A DNA stretch of 64,000 nucleotides. Source: Lentzea cavernae (GTDB taxonomy: Bacteria; Actinomycetota; Actinomycetes; Mycobacteriales; Pseudonocardiaceae). The stretch is from the NCBI RefSeq assembly GCF_014653695.1, contig NZ_BNAR01000001.1, forward strand, positions 372,001 to 436,000, read 5' to 3'. Shown here piece by piece: positions 29,719 through 37,908 of the stretch (position 1 is the first letter of the stretch; the number at the start of each line of letters is the position of its first letter). Below the pieces are notes generated by a model, which was given only the letters and a program-made list of their open reading frames with translations, was not told where the DNA came from and did not search any database. The position numbers and the translations under genes were made by a program.

Positions 29719-30573
29719 GTGACCAGCGTGGACGAGTTCGCGCAGGCGCTCCGGACGGCGATCACGAATCGCGGTCTCGGTCTGGAGCGCCTGCGCGAGC
29801 ACCTCTCGCAGAACGGTGTGTCCGTGTCCATGGCCACGCTGAGTTACTGGCAGACCGGGCGCAGCCGTCCGGAGCGGCAGAAGTCGTTGCAGGCCGTGGT
29901 CCACCTCGAGCACATCCTGCAGGTGCCGCCGGGGCACCTCTCCGAGCTGCTCGGGCCACCTCGGCCTCGGGGGCGCTGGCTGCGCAACGCGCCGGCGCCG
30001 ATGTCGGCGTTCTGGCCGTCGCCGTCGCCCGTCGAGCAGGCGTTGCACGACCTCGACACGCAGTGGGACGACCAGTTGCTGCGGGTGAGCCAGCAGGACT
30101 TCGTGACGATCGGGGCGAACCGCACCGAGCGGGTCTTCCGGTCGCGGCAGGTGCTGTCGGCGTCGATGACCGGGCCGGACCGGTGGGTCGTGATCATGCA
30201 CCTCGACGACCACGACCGGCCGTTGCCGCAGGTCAACGCCCTGAAGAACTGCACGGTCGGGCAGGTGGTGCAGCAGCCGTCCGAGGGGTTGCTGGTCGCG
30301 GAGCTGTTGTTCGAACGGCCGCTGCGCAAGGGCGAGAGCGTTGTGATCGAGCACGAGCTCGTGAACCAGGACCCGTGCCCGCCCGCGACGAACTACGAGC
30401 GCAAGTTCCGGCTGCCGACGCGGGAGTACGTGCTGGAGGTGACGTTCGAGGGCGACGCCCCCGCCTCCGTGGTGCAGCTCGCGGACGGGTCCGCCGTGGC
30501 TCCCCGCCGCACGTTGCTGGACGTGGCGCTGGACGTGCAGCCCGGTGCCCGCGGCTTCAGCTGGACCTGGTGA
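29719..30573 (+). CDS. XRE-type helix-turn-helix regulator with C-terminal beta domain
   Basis: 284 residues, starting GTG one base after the stop of the giant gene, so translation is likely coupled. Residues ~8-60 form an HTH: LRTAITNRGLGLERLREHL, then VSVSMATLSYWQTGRSRPER with the recognition helix SMATLSYWQTG. The remaining ~200 residues are mostly beta strand (VERFRSRQV, WVVIMHLDD, SVVIEHELVN) without a recognised family. It probably controls the upstream ESX operon (inference). Its last 17 bp overlap the end of the convergent MFS gene. GTG 29728 is an alternative start. No immunity-type gene lies between it and the giant gene. Confidence 0.7.
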   Translation: MTSVDEFAQALRTAITNRGLGLERLREHLSQNGVSVSMATLSYWQTGRSRPERQKSLQAVVHLEHILQVPPGHLSELLGPPRPRGRWLRNAPAPMSAFWPSPSPVEQALHDLDTQWDDQLLRVSQQDFVTIGANRTERVFRSRQVLSASMTGPDRWVVIMHLDDHDRPLPQVNALKNCTVGQVVQQPSEGLLVAELLFERPLRKGESVVIEHELVNQDPCPPATNYERKFRLPTREYVLEVTFEGDAPASVVQLADGSAVAPRRTLLDVALDVQPGARGFSWTW

Positions 30574-31765
30574 ACCCCTTCGAGGACGGCACCAGCGCGG
30601 CGGCGGCGGGGGCGGCGAAGCAGGCGACCGCGCAGAAGCCCAGGACGACGCCGCTGCCGAACTGGTCGACGGCCGGGGCGATGAAGGCCAGTCCGACCGG
30701 CGCGAGGCCGAAGGACAGCAGGAAGTCGAGCGAGGAGACGCGGGCGAGCTTGCCCGGTTCGACCTCGCGCTGGACCGCGGTGAACCAGGGGACGTTGAAC
30801 AGCTCCATGCCGACGCCCCCGGCGACGTACACGGCGATCAGCACGAACGGGTGCACCGGCAGGAGCAGGGCCAGCGGGACCAGGCCGTAGCAGGCCATGC
30901 CGGCCAGCGCGGTCCAGCCCGGCGTCCTCGGGCGCCAGCGGGCCATCAGCGCCGCTCCCGCCAGCGCGCCGATGGTGTACGCGGTCATGGCGGCCGCCAG
31001 CACCGCCTCCGTGCCGTAGCGGTCGCGGCTCACCAACGGCAGCAGGACGGCCGTGGCGGAGTACCCCAGGGCGACCATGGAGGTCAGCGCGCCGAGCCCG
31101 GCGAGCAGCCACGGGTGCCGGCGGGCCTCGTGGAGGCCTTCCAGGAAGTCGGCCGCGAAGCTCGCCTTCCCCGTCGTGCGGGCCGGTGCGTGGTTGCCCC
31201 TGGGCGGCACGAGCGCGGCGACCAGCCAGAGCACGGCGGTGACGACCAGCAGTGCCTTGGCGTCGGTCACGAGGGCCGCGAGGGCGGTGAGGCTCGGGGC
31301 GACCAGCGTGGTCACCCTGATCGCGAGCGTGGTCGCGGCGTTGGCCTGCTGCCGTTGCTCCTCCGGCACCACCTCGGCCACCAGCGCCTGGAACGCGGGC
31401 CGGCAGCCACCCTGTCCGGCGCCGACGATCGCCGCCGCCGCGGCCATGAGCAGCAACGACCTGTCCATGCCGAGCGCGATCACGGGGGTCATGACCGCGC
31501 CCGTGATGCACGACCAGAAGACGACGTTGCGTCGCGAGTGGCGGTCGGCCAGGACTCCGGCGACCGGAACCGCCACGAGGAATCCGACGGTTCTGGTGGC
31601 GAGGACTACCCCGAGTTCCACCGCGGTGATCGAGCGTTCGAGGACGGCCAGGCCCAGTACGAACGGCAGTGCCCACATCGCGAGCCCCGACGCGGTGGTG
31701 CCGGTCCACAACCGCAGGAAAGCGGTGTTCCGCAGGACAGAGGGCGCCGTTGCTTTGTCCGTCAC
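30557..31765 (-). CDS. MFS transporter (paralogue of the exporter at 46126)
   Basis: 402 residues from GTG 31765 (MTDKATAPSVLRNTAFLRLW); a TTG at 31774 would add three. Twelve hydrophobic segments are visible; the loop 2-3 motif reads GVLADRHSRR, matching the MFS G-x-L-a-D-r-x-g-r-R signature. It is strikingly similar along its whole length to the MFS protein at 46126-47334 (for example GAGQGxCRPAFQAL and VPWFTAxQREVEPxKLARVS), so both belong to one subfamily of drug/siderophore-type exporters. Substrate unknown. Unlike its paralogue, no metal-regulator palindrome lies upstream; instead there is a small inverted repeat at 31806-31822. Confidence 0.85.
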   Translation of the reverse strand: MTDKATAPSVLRNTAFLRLWTGTTASGLAMWALPFVLGLAVLERSITAVELGVVLATRTVGFLVAVPVAGVLADRHSRRNVVFWSCITGAVMTPVIALGMDRSLLLMAAAAAIVGAGQGGCRPAFQALVAEVVPEEQRQQANAATTLAIRVTTLVAPSLTALAALVTDAKALLVVTAVLWLVAALVPPRGNHAPARTTGKASFAADFLEGLHEARRHPWLLAGLGALTSMVALGYSATAVLLPLVSRDRYGTEAVLAAAMTAYTIGALAGAALMARWRPRTPGWTALAGMACYGLVPLALLLPVHPFVLIAVYVAGGVGMELFNVPWFTAVQREVEPGKLARVSSLDFLLSFGLAPVGLAFIAPAVDQFGSGVVLGFCAVACFAAPAAAALVPSSKGFTRSS

Positions 31766-31805
31766 GGCGTCCAAGGTCTCATCACGGACGGGGTCCTGGC
31801 CACTA

Positions 31806-31822
31806 TTCCCCGTGACGGGGAA
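31806..31822. promoter_or_regulatory. Short inverted repeat upstream of the MFS gene
   Basis: TTCCCCGTGACGGGGAA: two 7-bp arms with a 3-bp centre, 41 bp before the MFS start at 31765. The size and place would suit a dimeric repressor's operator, but it could also be part of the adjacent terminator structure. Confidence 0.3.
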
Positions 31823-31827
31823 CAGCG

Positions 31828-31875
31828 CGACGGCCGGGTGTTCCCCCGCGCCTTGACGGGAACACCCGGCCGTCG
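31828..31875 (-). terminator. Strong hairpin after the secreted-protein gene
   Basis: An 18-bp perfect stem (arms 31828-31845 and 31858-31875, ending GGTGTTCCC/GGGAACACC) around a 12-nt loop. It lies 21 bp past the stop of the 31896-32756 gene and before the MFS gene. There is no clear U-tract, common for actinomycete terminators. Confidence 0.7.
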
Positions 31876-31895
31876 TGCCGTCCTTTGTGGACTGA

Positions 31896-32756
31896 TCAGC
31901 CGATCTTCTCGATCCGCGCGTTGCGGATCAGGAACTTGCCGGGCTCGCGGACCTGTTCGAAGGCCGCGTTGTTCAGCAGCGCGCAGCTGCCGGACACCGA
32001 CGCCACCTTGACGGTCGTGGACTTGTTGTTGTCCAGGTTCGTGACCTTCAACGTGGTGCCGATCGGGAACGTGCCGCTGGACGCGGCGGGCGCGCCGCCC
32101 TCACCGGACAGCGTCACGGTGGAGCCGTTGCAGACCTGCTGGCCGGTGGCACCGTTGCCGGCACCCTGGTTCGCGTCGGGCTGCTGGGTCGGCTGCTGCT
32201 GGGTCGGCTGCGCCTGGTTGCCGCCGTTGTTGCCCTGACCGGCGTTGTTGTTGCCCTGGCCGGCGTTGCCCGCGCCGCCGTCACCCGCGCAGCCCGCCGC
32301 CTTGCGTCGCTGCTGGATGAGGTCGACCACGGCCTGCCGGTTCGCGATGCGGGCCTCGGACTGGGAGTCCGGGGCGGCCTTCTGCCCCGCGATGAACGTC
32401 AGGTTGTTCTGCAACGCCTTGTCCAGCCCGCCGCAGTCCTCACCGGACGTCGCGGCCTGCCCCGCTTCGGGCTTGGCCTGGACGTTGCCGCCACAACCGG
32501 CCGCCGCACGCCGCTGGTTGATGAGGGTGACGACCTGCTGGCGGTTCTGGATGCGGGCGTCCGACTGCGCGTCGGGGTTGGCCTGCTGACCGGCGATGAA
32601 GTTCAGGTTGTTCTGCAGGGCGGTGTCCAGTCCGCCGCAGTCCTCAGCCGCGTTCGAGTTGGTGCCGCTGAAGGCGAAGATGCCACCGGCGACAGCAGCG
32701 ACCGCCAGCACGGCGCCCGCGCCGATCATGGCGGGCTTGCGGTGTCGAGCGCCCAT
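31896..32756 (-). CDS. Secreted protein: two Cys-paired repeats plus a double-psi beta-barrel-like domain
   Basis: 286 residues from ATG 32756, chosen because AGGAGA lies ~6 nt upstream. An N-terminal basic stretch and a hydrophobic segment (MIGAGAVLAVAAVAGGIFAF) form a signal anchor. Residues ~37-84 and ~100-148 are two copies of a helical unit starting DCGGLDxALQNNLxFIAGQ and ending QRRxAAGC, each with a Cys pair. After a Gln/Asn/Gly linker, the last ~80 residues (GTFPIGTTLKVTNLDNNKST ... NAAFEQV ... GKFLIRNARIEKIG) look like an RlpA/expansin-type double-psi barrel, without an obvious catalytic Asp. Likely acts in or on the cell envelope. The 18-bp hairpin follows it. Confidence 0.6.
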   Translation of the reverse strand: MGARHRKPAMIGAGAVLAVAAVAGGIFAFSGTNSNAAEDCGGLDTALQNNLNFIAGQQANPDAQSDARIQNRQQVVTLINQRRAAAGCGGNVQAKPEAGQAATSGEDCGGLDKALQNNLTFIAGQKAAPDSQSEARIANRQAVVDLIQQRRKAAGCAGDGGAGNAGQGNNNAGQGNNGGNQAQPTQQQPTQQPDANQGAGNGATGQQVCNGSTVTLSGEGGAPAASSGTFPIGTTLKVTNLDNNKSTTVKVASVSGSCALLNNAAFEQVREPGKFLIRNARIEKIG

Positions 32757-32847
32757 TCTGTGTCTCCTCGGGGGGTCGAACGGTGTTGTACCGATGACTA
32801 CGGGGAGGTCACGGACCGGGTTCAAATTGGAGTGGACCTTGTTGGTT

Positions 32848-34023
32848 TTAAATGGTTTTAAGGTTGTGCGGGCAGATCACGGCCGCGACGCCCCGGACCT
32901 CGGACCCGTTCAGCGGCAAGGTGATCAGCTCGCGCGGCTCGGCCGTGGCCAGCCACCGGCCATCGCGCTGGAGCACCTCCCACCGCCCCGAGCCGTCGAC
33001 TCGGATCAGCGAGTGCGCGGCGTCCAGGTCCACGACCTGGTCCAGGCGCACGAAGACGGCGAAGTGGTGGTGGCCGTCGATCGGCTCGGCACCGCGACGG
33101 GCGTCGCGGATGCGCAGACGCGCCGTGAGCTCGGCGGCTTCCGCAGTGGCCAGCGGCACGGAGAACTCGTTCTCGGGCAAGGGTTCCGGCACGACGGCGT
33201 GCGCCGAGCCGAGGTCGAGGACATCGGTCAGGCGGTAGAAGACCGCGTGCGCGGCGGTCTGCCCCTGCCGCGCTTTCCCGCGCCAGCGCAGCGAAAGCCG
33301 CGCCATCGTCTCGACGGCGGTCGCCATGGACGTCTGAACGGCGGTCATGCGCGGTTCGCGGGTGGCCTGGGCGAGCAGTCGTGACGGCTGCGGTTCCGGA
33401 TCCCCGGTGAACGCGAGCTCACCGAACTCGGAGTCCGGGTCGTCCACGACCTTGGTGACCACGGCCACCGGACTGCCGTCCACCAGGACGACGTGGTGGG
33501 TGCAGCCGCGGTCCCACTGCTCGTCGACCAGCTTCTTGACCTGCGCCGCCTCGACGAGGCTCAACGCGATGTACGTCTCGTCGGGGTCCTTGCCGGAGTC
33601 GACGCGGGAGAGCTTGGTGCTGGGTTCCCACGTCTCGTGCCCGGCGTACTCCTCCTCGACGGCGCCGTCCGGCCTGCGCAGGAGCCGGTCCGCGCGCGCC
33701 AGGTCGAGCACGTCCGCGGCCTGCCGGAAGGACGCGTAGTACTTGTGGTCCGCCAGTTCCGACTCGTGCGACCGCGCCCGGACCTCCCGGACCATCTCCA
33801 CGAGGAACCCCGCGGCCTGGTCTGCGTCCACGTCCCGGGCCGTCCACGCCGGTTCGGTCGGCACGCGGCTGAGCAGGGCCGACGGCTCCCACCGCAGGTC
33901 GTGCGTGAAGGCCTCTTCGACGGCCCCGGTCACCCGCACGACGGCGAGCGGAAGCTCTTGTCCTTCAACCAGAACGACGACGTGCCCGACGTCCGCACCC
34001 GTTCGACTGTCCCCAGCGCCCAT
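32848..34023 (-). CDS. Hypothetical protein, function not recognised
   Basis: 391 residues. No signal peptide or membrane segment. Two to three internal regions repeat a similar layout: HVVVLVEGQELPLAVVRVTG / HHVVLVDGSPVAVVTKVVDD / HHFAVFVRLDQVVDL, each followed by a helix and a DVLDLxxAxxLxR-like stretch, suggesting an internally repeated alpha/beta protein. It begins 10 bp after the TDT transporter stop and may be in its operon; no Shine-Dalgarno is visible, but TAGACT (34036-34031) lies 7 nt before the ATG, consistent with a leaderless transcript. I do not recognise the family. Confidence 0.6.
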   Translation of the reverse strand: MGAGDSRTGADVGHVVVLVEGQELPLAVVRVTGAVEEAFTHDLRWEPSALLSRVPTEPAWTARDVDADQAAGFLVEMVREVRARSHESELADHKYYASFRQAADVLDLARADRLLRRPDGAVEEEYAGHETWEPSTKLSRVDSGKDPDETYIALSLVEAAQVKKLVDEQWDRGCTHHVVLVDGSPVAVVTKVVDDPDSEFGELAFTGDPEPQPSRLLAQATREPRMTAVQTSMATAVETMARLSLRWRGKARQGQTAAHAVFYRLTDVLDLGSAHAVVPEPLPENEFSVPLATAEAAELTARLRIRDARRGAEPIDGHHHFAVFVRLDQVVDLDAAHSLIRVDGSGRWEVLQRDGRWLATAEPRELITLPLNGSEVRGVAAVICPHNLKTI

Positions 34024-34033
34024 TTTGGACAGT

Positions 34034-35056
34034 CTACCGCCGCAGCACCGTCCGGACGGCCACGGTGATCCACGCCGCCACCAGCGCGCCGTAGAGCACG
34101 ACGGCGACCCCGGAGAACAGCACCGAAGGAACCCGGGCCGCGAGCGCGCTGGTCCCGGTCACCAGGGTGCCGAGCGGGAAGACGAAACTCCACCACGTCA
34201 AGGCGAACGGCAGCCCGCGCCGGGCGGTCCGCACGGTCACGGCCGCCGCGAGCGCCACCCACAGCAGCGCGAAGCCCCACGTGATCGTCCCGTACAGGAC
34301 GCCGAACGCGGTCTGGCCCGGCAGCACCGGCACGCCGGAGAGCAGGTTGGCGGCGGTGATCGACTGCCCCAGCGGGCCGAGCACGATCCACAGCGTCGGC
34401 GCGGTCGTGGCGGCGCCCGCCCCGTGCCGCACCAGCCCCTGCCAGATCTGCGGCACGATCACCATCGTCGCGAACAGGCTGACACCGAACAACGCGTAGC
34501 AGCCGAGCACCATCGCCTGCCGCGACGGTCCGTCCGGCAGGTGCTGGGCCAGCAGGGCTCCGGAGGCGGCGGACACCATCGGCGGCACCACGGGCATCAG
34601 CCACCCGGCGAACGCGCGCTCGCCGCTGCCGATCATCCGCAACGGCACCAGCACGGACGTCACCAGCCCGAGCAGCGTGCCGATCGTCCACAGTGTCCAG
34701 TCGACCGCCAGCGCGGCGGGAAGCCCGATCCAGTCCTTTCCCAGCAGCAGCGCACCCGTGCCGACGGTCATCAACGCCATCGGTGGCGCGCCCCAGAACT
34801 GGGCCATCACGGGGTCGGCGAGCTGCGCGCGGACCGCCCGCCACGTCCAGCGCCTCAGGGCGGCGGTGACGAGGAGGGCGAGCAGCGCGGCGTCGAGCGC
34901 CCACACGCACGTGGCGGCGGTGCGCAGGCCGGGCATCGACGCTCCGGCCGTGGCGACGATCCCCGTCCCCATCACGGAGGCGAAGAGGTTCGGCCCGAAT
35001 GGTGCCGCTCGTCGCACCCCGACGGGCACGGTGTGTTGAGGTGCGAGAGCGGTCAC
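34034..35056 (-). CDS. TDT-family (TehA/sulfite-exporter-like) transporter
   Basis: 340 residues from GTG 35056 (MTALAPQHTVP). About ten hydrophobic segments; the first carries PNLFASVMGTGIVATAG, the signature start of the TDT (tellurite-resistance/dicarboxylate transporter, SSU1/TehA) family, whose fungal members export sulfite. Substrate cannot be told from sequence. The frame stays open upstream to 35746, but that part lies opposite the LysR gene and is a shadow. The 70-bp divergent gap to the LysR gene suggests direct regulation by it. Confidence 0.8.
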   Translation of the reverse strand: MTALAPQHTVPVGVRRAAPFGPNLFASVMGTGIVATAGASMPGLRTAATCVWALDAALLALLVTAALRRWTWRAVRAQLADPVMAQFWGAPPMALMTVGTGALLLGKDWIGLPAALAVDWTLWTIGTLLGLVTSVLVPLRMIGSGERAFAGWLMPVVPPMVSAASGALLAQHLPDGPSRQAMVLGCYALFGVSLFATMVIVPQIWQGLVRHGAGAATTAPTLWIVLGPLGQSITAANLLSGVPVLPGQTAFGVLYGTITWGFALLWVALAAAVTVRTARRGLPFALTWWSFVFPLGTLVTGTSALAARVPSVLFSGVAVVLYGALVAAWITVAVRTVLRR

Positions 35057-35126
35057 GACATGACGATCCTCGTGCCCGGCCCGCGCCGGTAGGCGTCCAT
35101 CGCCGATGTGCACATAGGCTGTCCCT

Positions 35127-36056
35127 ATGCCTCTGCCGTCCAGGGTCACCGACCTGACCAGCTTCGACCTCCTGCGCAGCGTCGCCGAGCTGGGCAGCAT
35201 CGGCCGGGCCGCCCAGGCGCACGGCATGTCCCAGCCCAGTGCCAGCGAGCGCCTCAAGACCCTCGAGGGCCGCGTCGGCGTGACGTTGCTCGAACGCACC
35301 TCGCGCGGCGCCCGGCTCACCACGTCGGGCCAGCTCGTGGCCGGGTGGGCGGCGCAGGTGCTCGCGCGGGCCGCCGACCTCGACGCCGGCATCACCAGCC
35401 TGCGCGCGGACCGCCAGAGCCACCTCCGGGTCGCCGCGAGCCTCACCGTGGCCGAGTACCTGCTGCCCGCGTGGCTCATCGCGTTGCGGTCGGTGAGTCC
35501 GGACACCGCGACCGTGCTGTCGGCGGGCAACTCGGTGCACGTCGCCGAGCAGGTGCTGGCGCAGAAGGCCGACCTGGGGTTCGTCGAGAGCACCGACGTG
35601 CCGCAGGGCCTGGCCAGCCGCGTGGTCGCGCACGACGAACTGGTGCTCGTCGTCGCGCCCGACCACCCCTGGGCCCGGCGCCGCCGGGTCACCGCCGCGA
35701 AGGCCGCCGCGACCCCGCTGGTCAGCAGGGAGTCCGGATCGGGCACGCGTCAGGCGTGGGAGCAGGCGTTGACGAGCGCGGGCATCACCGAGTCCGCCGG
35801 GCCGTTGCTGGAGATGTCGTCGACCACGGCGATCAAGGCGGCCGCGATCGGCGGCATCGGCCCAGCCGTGCTCAGCCTGCACACCGTGGCCGCGGACGTC
35901 GCCGCCCGCACGCTCGTCCGCGTCGAGGTGGGCGAGGTGGACCTGCACCGCGCGCTGCGGGCGGTCTGGCCGTCCGGCCGGACACCCCGGGGACCCGCCT
36001 CCGACCTGTTGACCATCGCGACGCGTAGTCTCACCGATCGTGCCGACCGGCGGTAG
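35127..36056 (+). CDS. LysR-family transcriptional regulator
   Basis: 309 residues. N-terminal winged HTH (residues ~8-66): LTSFDLLRSVAELGSIGRAA, then QPSASERLKTLEGRVGVTLL and ERTSRGARLT, classic LysR. From ~95 the periplasmic-binding-like effector domain (VLSAGNSVHVAEQVLAQKAD, ... ELVLVVAPDHPWARR). Divergent from the TDT transporter with a 70-bp gap, so it probably controls that gene in response to the transporter's substrate. TAGGCT at 35115-35120 ends 6 nt before the ATG, suggesting a leaderless mRNA. Its end overlaps the HNH gene start. Confidence 0.88.
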   Translation: MPLPSRVTDLTSFDLLRSVAELGSIGRAAQAHGMSQPSASERLKTLEGRVGVTLLERTSRGARLTTSGQLVAGWAAQVLARAADLDAGITSLRADRQSHLRVAASLTVAEYLLPAWLIALRSVSPDTATVLSAGNSVHVAEQVLAQKADLGFVESTDVPQGLASRVVAHDELVLVVAPDHPWARRRRVTAAKAAATPLVSRESGSGTRQAWEQALTSAGITESAGPLLEMSSTTAIKAAAIGGIGPAVLSLHTVAADVAARTLVRVEVGEVDLHRALRAVWPSGRTPRGPASDLLTIATRSLTDRADRR

Positions 36057-36423
36057 CAAACAGGTTCGCGCCGCGCGCAAGCGCAAGAAGCGCATGGCCC
36101 GCGTCGTCAACGACCTGACCGACGCGCAGTGGAACGCGATCAAGGCGGCGTGGGGAGGCTGCGCCTACTGCGCGGCTCCTTCCGGTTCGCTGCAGAAGGA
36201 CTGCGTGCAGGCCCTCTCCCGCGGCGGCCGCTACACGCTCGGCAACGTGGTGCCCGCGTGCGGTTCCTGCAACGCCAGCAAGTGCAACGCCGAGGTGACG
36301 GGCTGGCTGCGCCGCAAGAAGCTCGACGAACGCAGGTTCCTGGTGCGCCACTACGAGATCTCGAGCGAGCTGACCGTCCTCTTCGTCACCCCACCAGCCG
36401 ACGACGCCACTCCAGTGGCGTGA
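36040..36423 (+). CDS. HNH-type nuclease-fold protein with Cys in place of the first catalytic His
   Basis: 127 residues from GTG 36040, which overlaps the LysR stop by 17 bp; ATG 36094 is an alternative. Basic N-terminus, then the zinc-bound HNH core: GGCAYCAAP (first Cys pair), KDCVQALSRGGRY, LGNVVPACGSCNASK (second Cys pair and the Asn). Where HNH nucleases have Asp-His, this has Asp-Cys (C55), so usual HNH catalysis is doubtful; I believe the KDCV form recurs in an actinobacterial subfamily. Housekeeping function unknown. The last 38 bp overlap the convergent DUF6891 gene. Confidence 0.7.
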   Translation: MPTGGSKQVRAARKRKKRMARVVNDLTDAQWNAIKAAWGGCAYCAAPSGSLQKDCVQALSRGGRYTLGNVVPACGSCNASKCNAEVTGWLRRKKLDERRFLVRHYEISSELTVLFVTPPADDATPVA

Positions 36424-37297
36424 CGGCGATCGCACGGCCGGGATCGCGGTTCCACTCCACCTGCAGGCCCGCCGCCTCGAGCGCGGTCACGACCTCCTGA
36501 CCGACGGCCGTCGTCGTGTCCGCCGAGCCGTCGAAGCCACCGAAGAGCAGCCTCAGACCGTGGCCCGCCGCGGCGGCTTCCGTGCACTGGCTGTGGAAGT
36601 AGACGTAACCGCGGGCGTCGGGCGCGGCCTCGGCACCGATCTCGTCCTGGCCGCAGGTGCGGCAGCAGGTGAAGTTCTCGCGGGCGGTGATGCCGGACTC
36701 CTGCAGGGCGCCGAACGCGCGGGTGAGCCGTTCGGGGTCGGTCTCGCCCCGCCAGGTGGCCTGTTCCGCGACGCGCTCCAGCCACAACCTGTCGACCAGG
36801 GCGGCCGCCTGCTCGCGCGACACGGGCCGGCGGTCCTCGGTGACGAGGAACTCCTCGGCGAGCTCGGTCAGCTGGGAGCGGGAGGCGTACCCACCGGTGA
36901 GCGCCTCGCGGACGCGCTCCTCGAGCTGGGTGCGCTCGTCGTCGGCGAGGTCGAGCGGTGGCGCCTCGGCGGCAGGTGCCAGGTCCAGCGGTGAGAAGTC
37001 CAGACCGGCGTCCCAGCCGGGCTCCTGGCGGGCCCAGCCGGTGATCGCGGTGATCACGGCCTCCGGTCCGCCGGCCCTCGCCTGGAACTGCCCGGCACCG
37101 TCGCGGTGCTCGACCTCGTAGCCGCCGCCGTTCTCGTGCCACACCTGGGCGAAGACACCGGGCAGGTCAGGCACCCGCTGGACGACCAGGAACCTGTCGC
37201 CTTCACCGCCGATGCGCCGGATGAGACCGGCCAACTCCTCGGCGGACGCGCGGACGTGCCGCTCCCAGTTCTCCGTCTCCACGACGATTTCGAGCAT
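36386..37297 (-). CDS. DUF6891-type protein
   Basis: 303 residues, soluble. N-terminal alpha/beta part (MLEIVVETENWERHVRASAE) resembles small immunity/DUF domains; the C-terminal ~190 residues carry FTCCRTCGQDEIGAE, GYVYFHSQCTEAA and LRLLFGGF, the landmarks of the DUF6891 family, with three clustered Cys that may bind metal. Role unknown. It stands alone on the minus strand, its 3' end overlapping the HNH gene. Confidence 0.65.
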   Translation of the reverse strand: MLEIVVETENWERHVRASAEELAGLIRRIGGEGDRFLVVQRVPDLPGVFAQVWHENGGGYEVEHRDGAGQFQARAGGPEAVITAITGWARQEPGWDAGLDFSPLDLAPAAEAPPLDLADDERTQLEERVREALTGGYASRSQLTELAEEFLVTEDRRPVSREQAAALVDRLWLERVAEQATWRGETDPERLTRAFGALQESGITARENFTCCRTCGQDEIGAEAAPDARGYVYFHSQCTEAAAAGHGLRLLFGGFDGSADTTTAVGQEVVTALEAAGLQVEWNRDPGRAIAVTPLEWRRRLVG

Positions 37298-37384
37298 GCC
37301 GAGACACTAGCCGTGCGGCTCGGGACGCCGACGGCGTGTCCGCGCTCGGCAGGGCGCCGGCTTTCCGAACCACCGGCCACGCGT

Positions 37385-37831
37385 CTAAGCGGCGTTCCGG
37401 ACGGCGGTGAAGCCCTGGTACAGCGAGTCCCACGCCTTCTTGCACCGGGCGTGGAGCTGCCCGTCCTCGCTCACCCCACCGGCCGCGAACCACGGCTCGC
37501 ACGGCGCGATCTCGGCGAGCTGGCGGCGGACGTCGGTGATGGCGGCCTGACCGGTGGGCGGGAGCTTGGCCGACTGCTTCTCGACCTCGTCGATCACCCC
37601 TGTCACGTCGGGCATGACGTGGCTGCAGTTGTCGGCCGGGGCGACGGGTTCGCCGCGCAGGCGTGCGGCGCAGTCCGTGAGCAGGACGCCGATCGCGTCG
37701 AGCCGGGGCTGCAGGTCGGGCAGCGGTGAGCCGGTGGCGGACGTGGCGGCGGGGGTGATCGTGGGCAGGGACGAGGTCCCCGAACCGCACCCGAGCAGGA
37801 GGAAAGCCAGCGCAATGGCGGAGTAGCGCAT
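37385..37831 (-). CDS. Small lipoprotein
   Basis: 148 residues. Signal MRYSAIALAFLLLGCGSG with lipobox LLGC (Cys at 15), so lipid-anchored on the outer face of the membrane. Mature part: Thr/Pro/Ser linker followed by a helical domain with four Cys (C53, C69, C110, C129 approx.) that could form two disulfides. No family recognised. A hairpin directly upstream separates it from the 37909-38838 gene. Confidence 0.65.
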   Translation of the reverse strand: MRYSAIALAFLLLGCGSGTSSLPTITPAATSATGSPLPDLQPRLDAIGVLLTDCAARLRGEPVAPADNCSHVMPDVTGVIDEVEKQSAKLPPTGQAAITDVRRQLAEIAPCEPWFAAGGVSEDGQLHARCKKAWDSLYQGFTAVRNAA

Positions 37832-37852
37832 GCCCAGCAGAGTAGCGATGCG

Positions 37853-37890
37853 AAAAGGCCGTCAGAGCGGGGGTGCTCCGACGGCCTTTT
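37853..37890 (-). terminator. Rho-independent terminator of the secreted-repeat lipoprotein gene
   Basis: Arms 37853-37868 (AAAAGGCCGTCAGAGC) and 37875-37890 pair in 15 of 16 positions around a 6-nt loop. Read leftward the stem ends in UUUU. It lies 18 bp after the stop at 37909. The A-run on the other side would let it work rightward too, but no + strand gene needs it. Confidence 0.85.
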
Positions 37891-37908
37891 CCGTTCACCC
37901 GATCAGGT

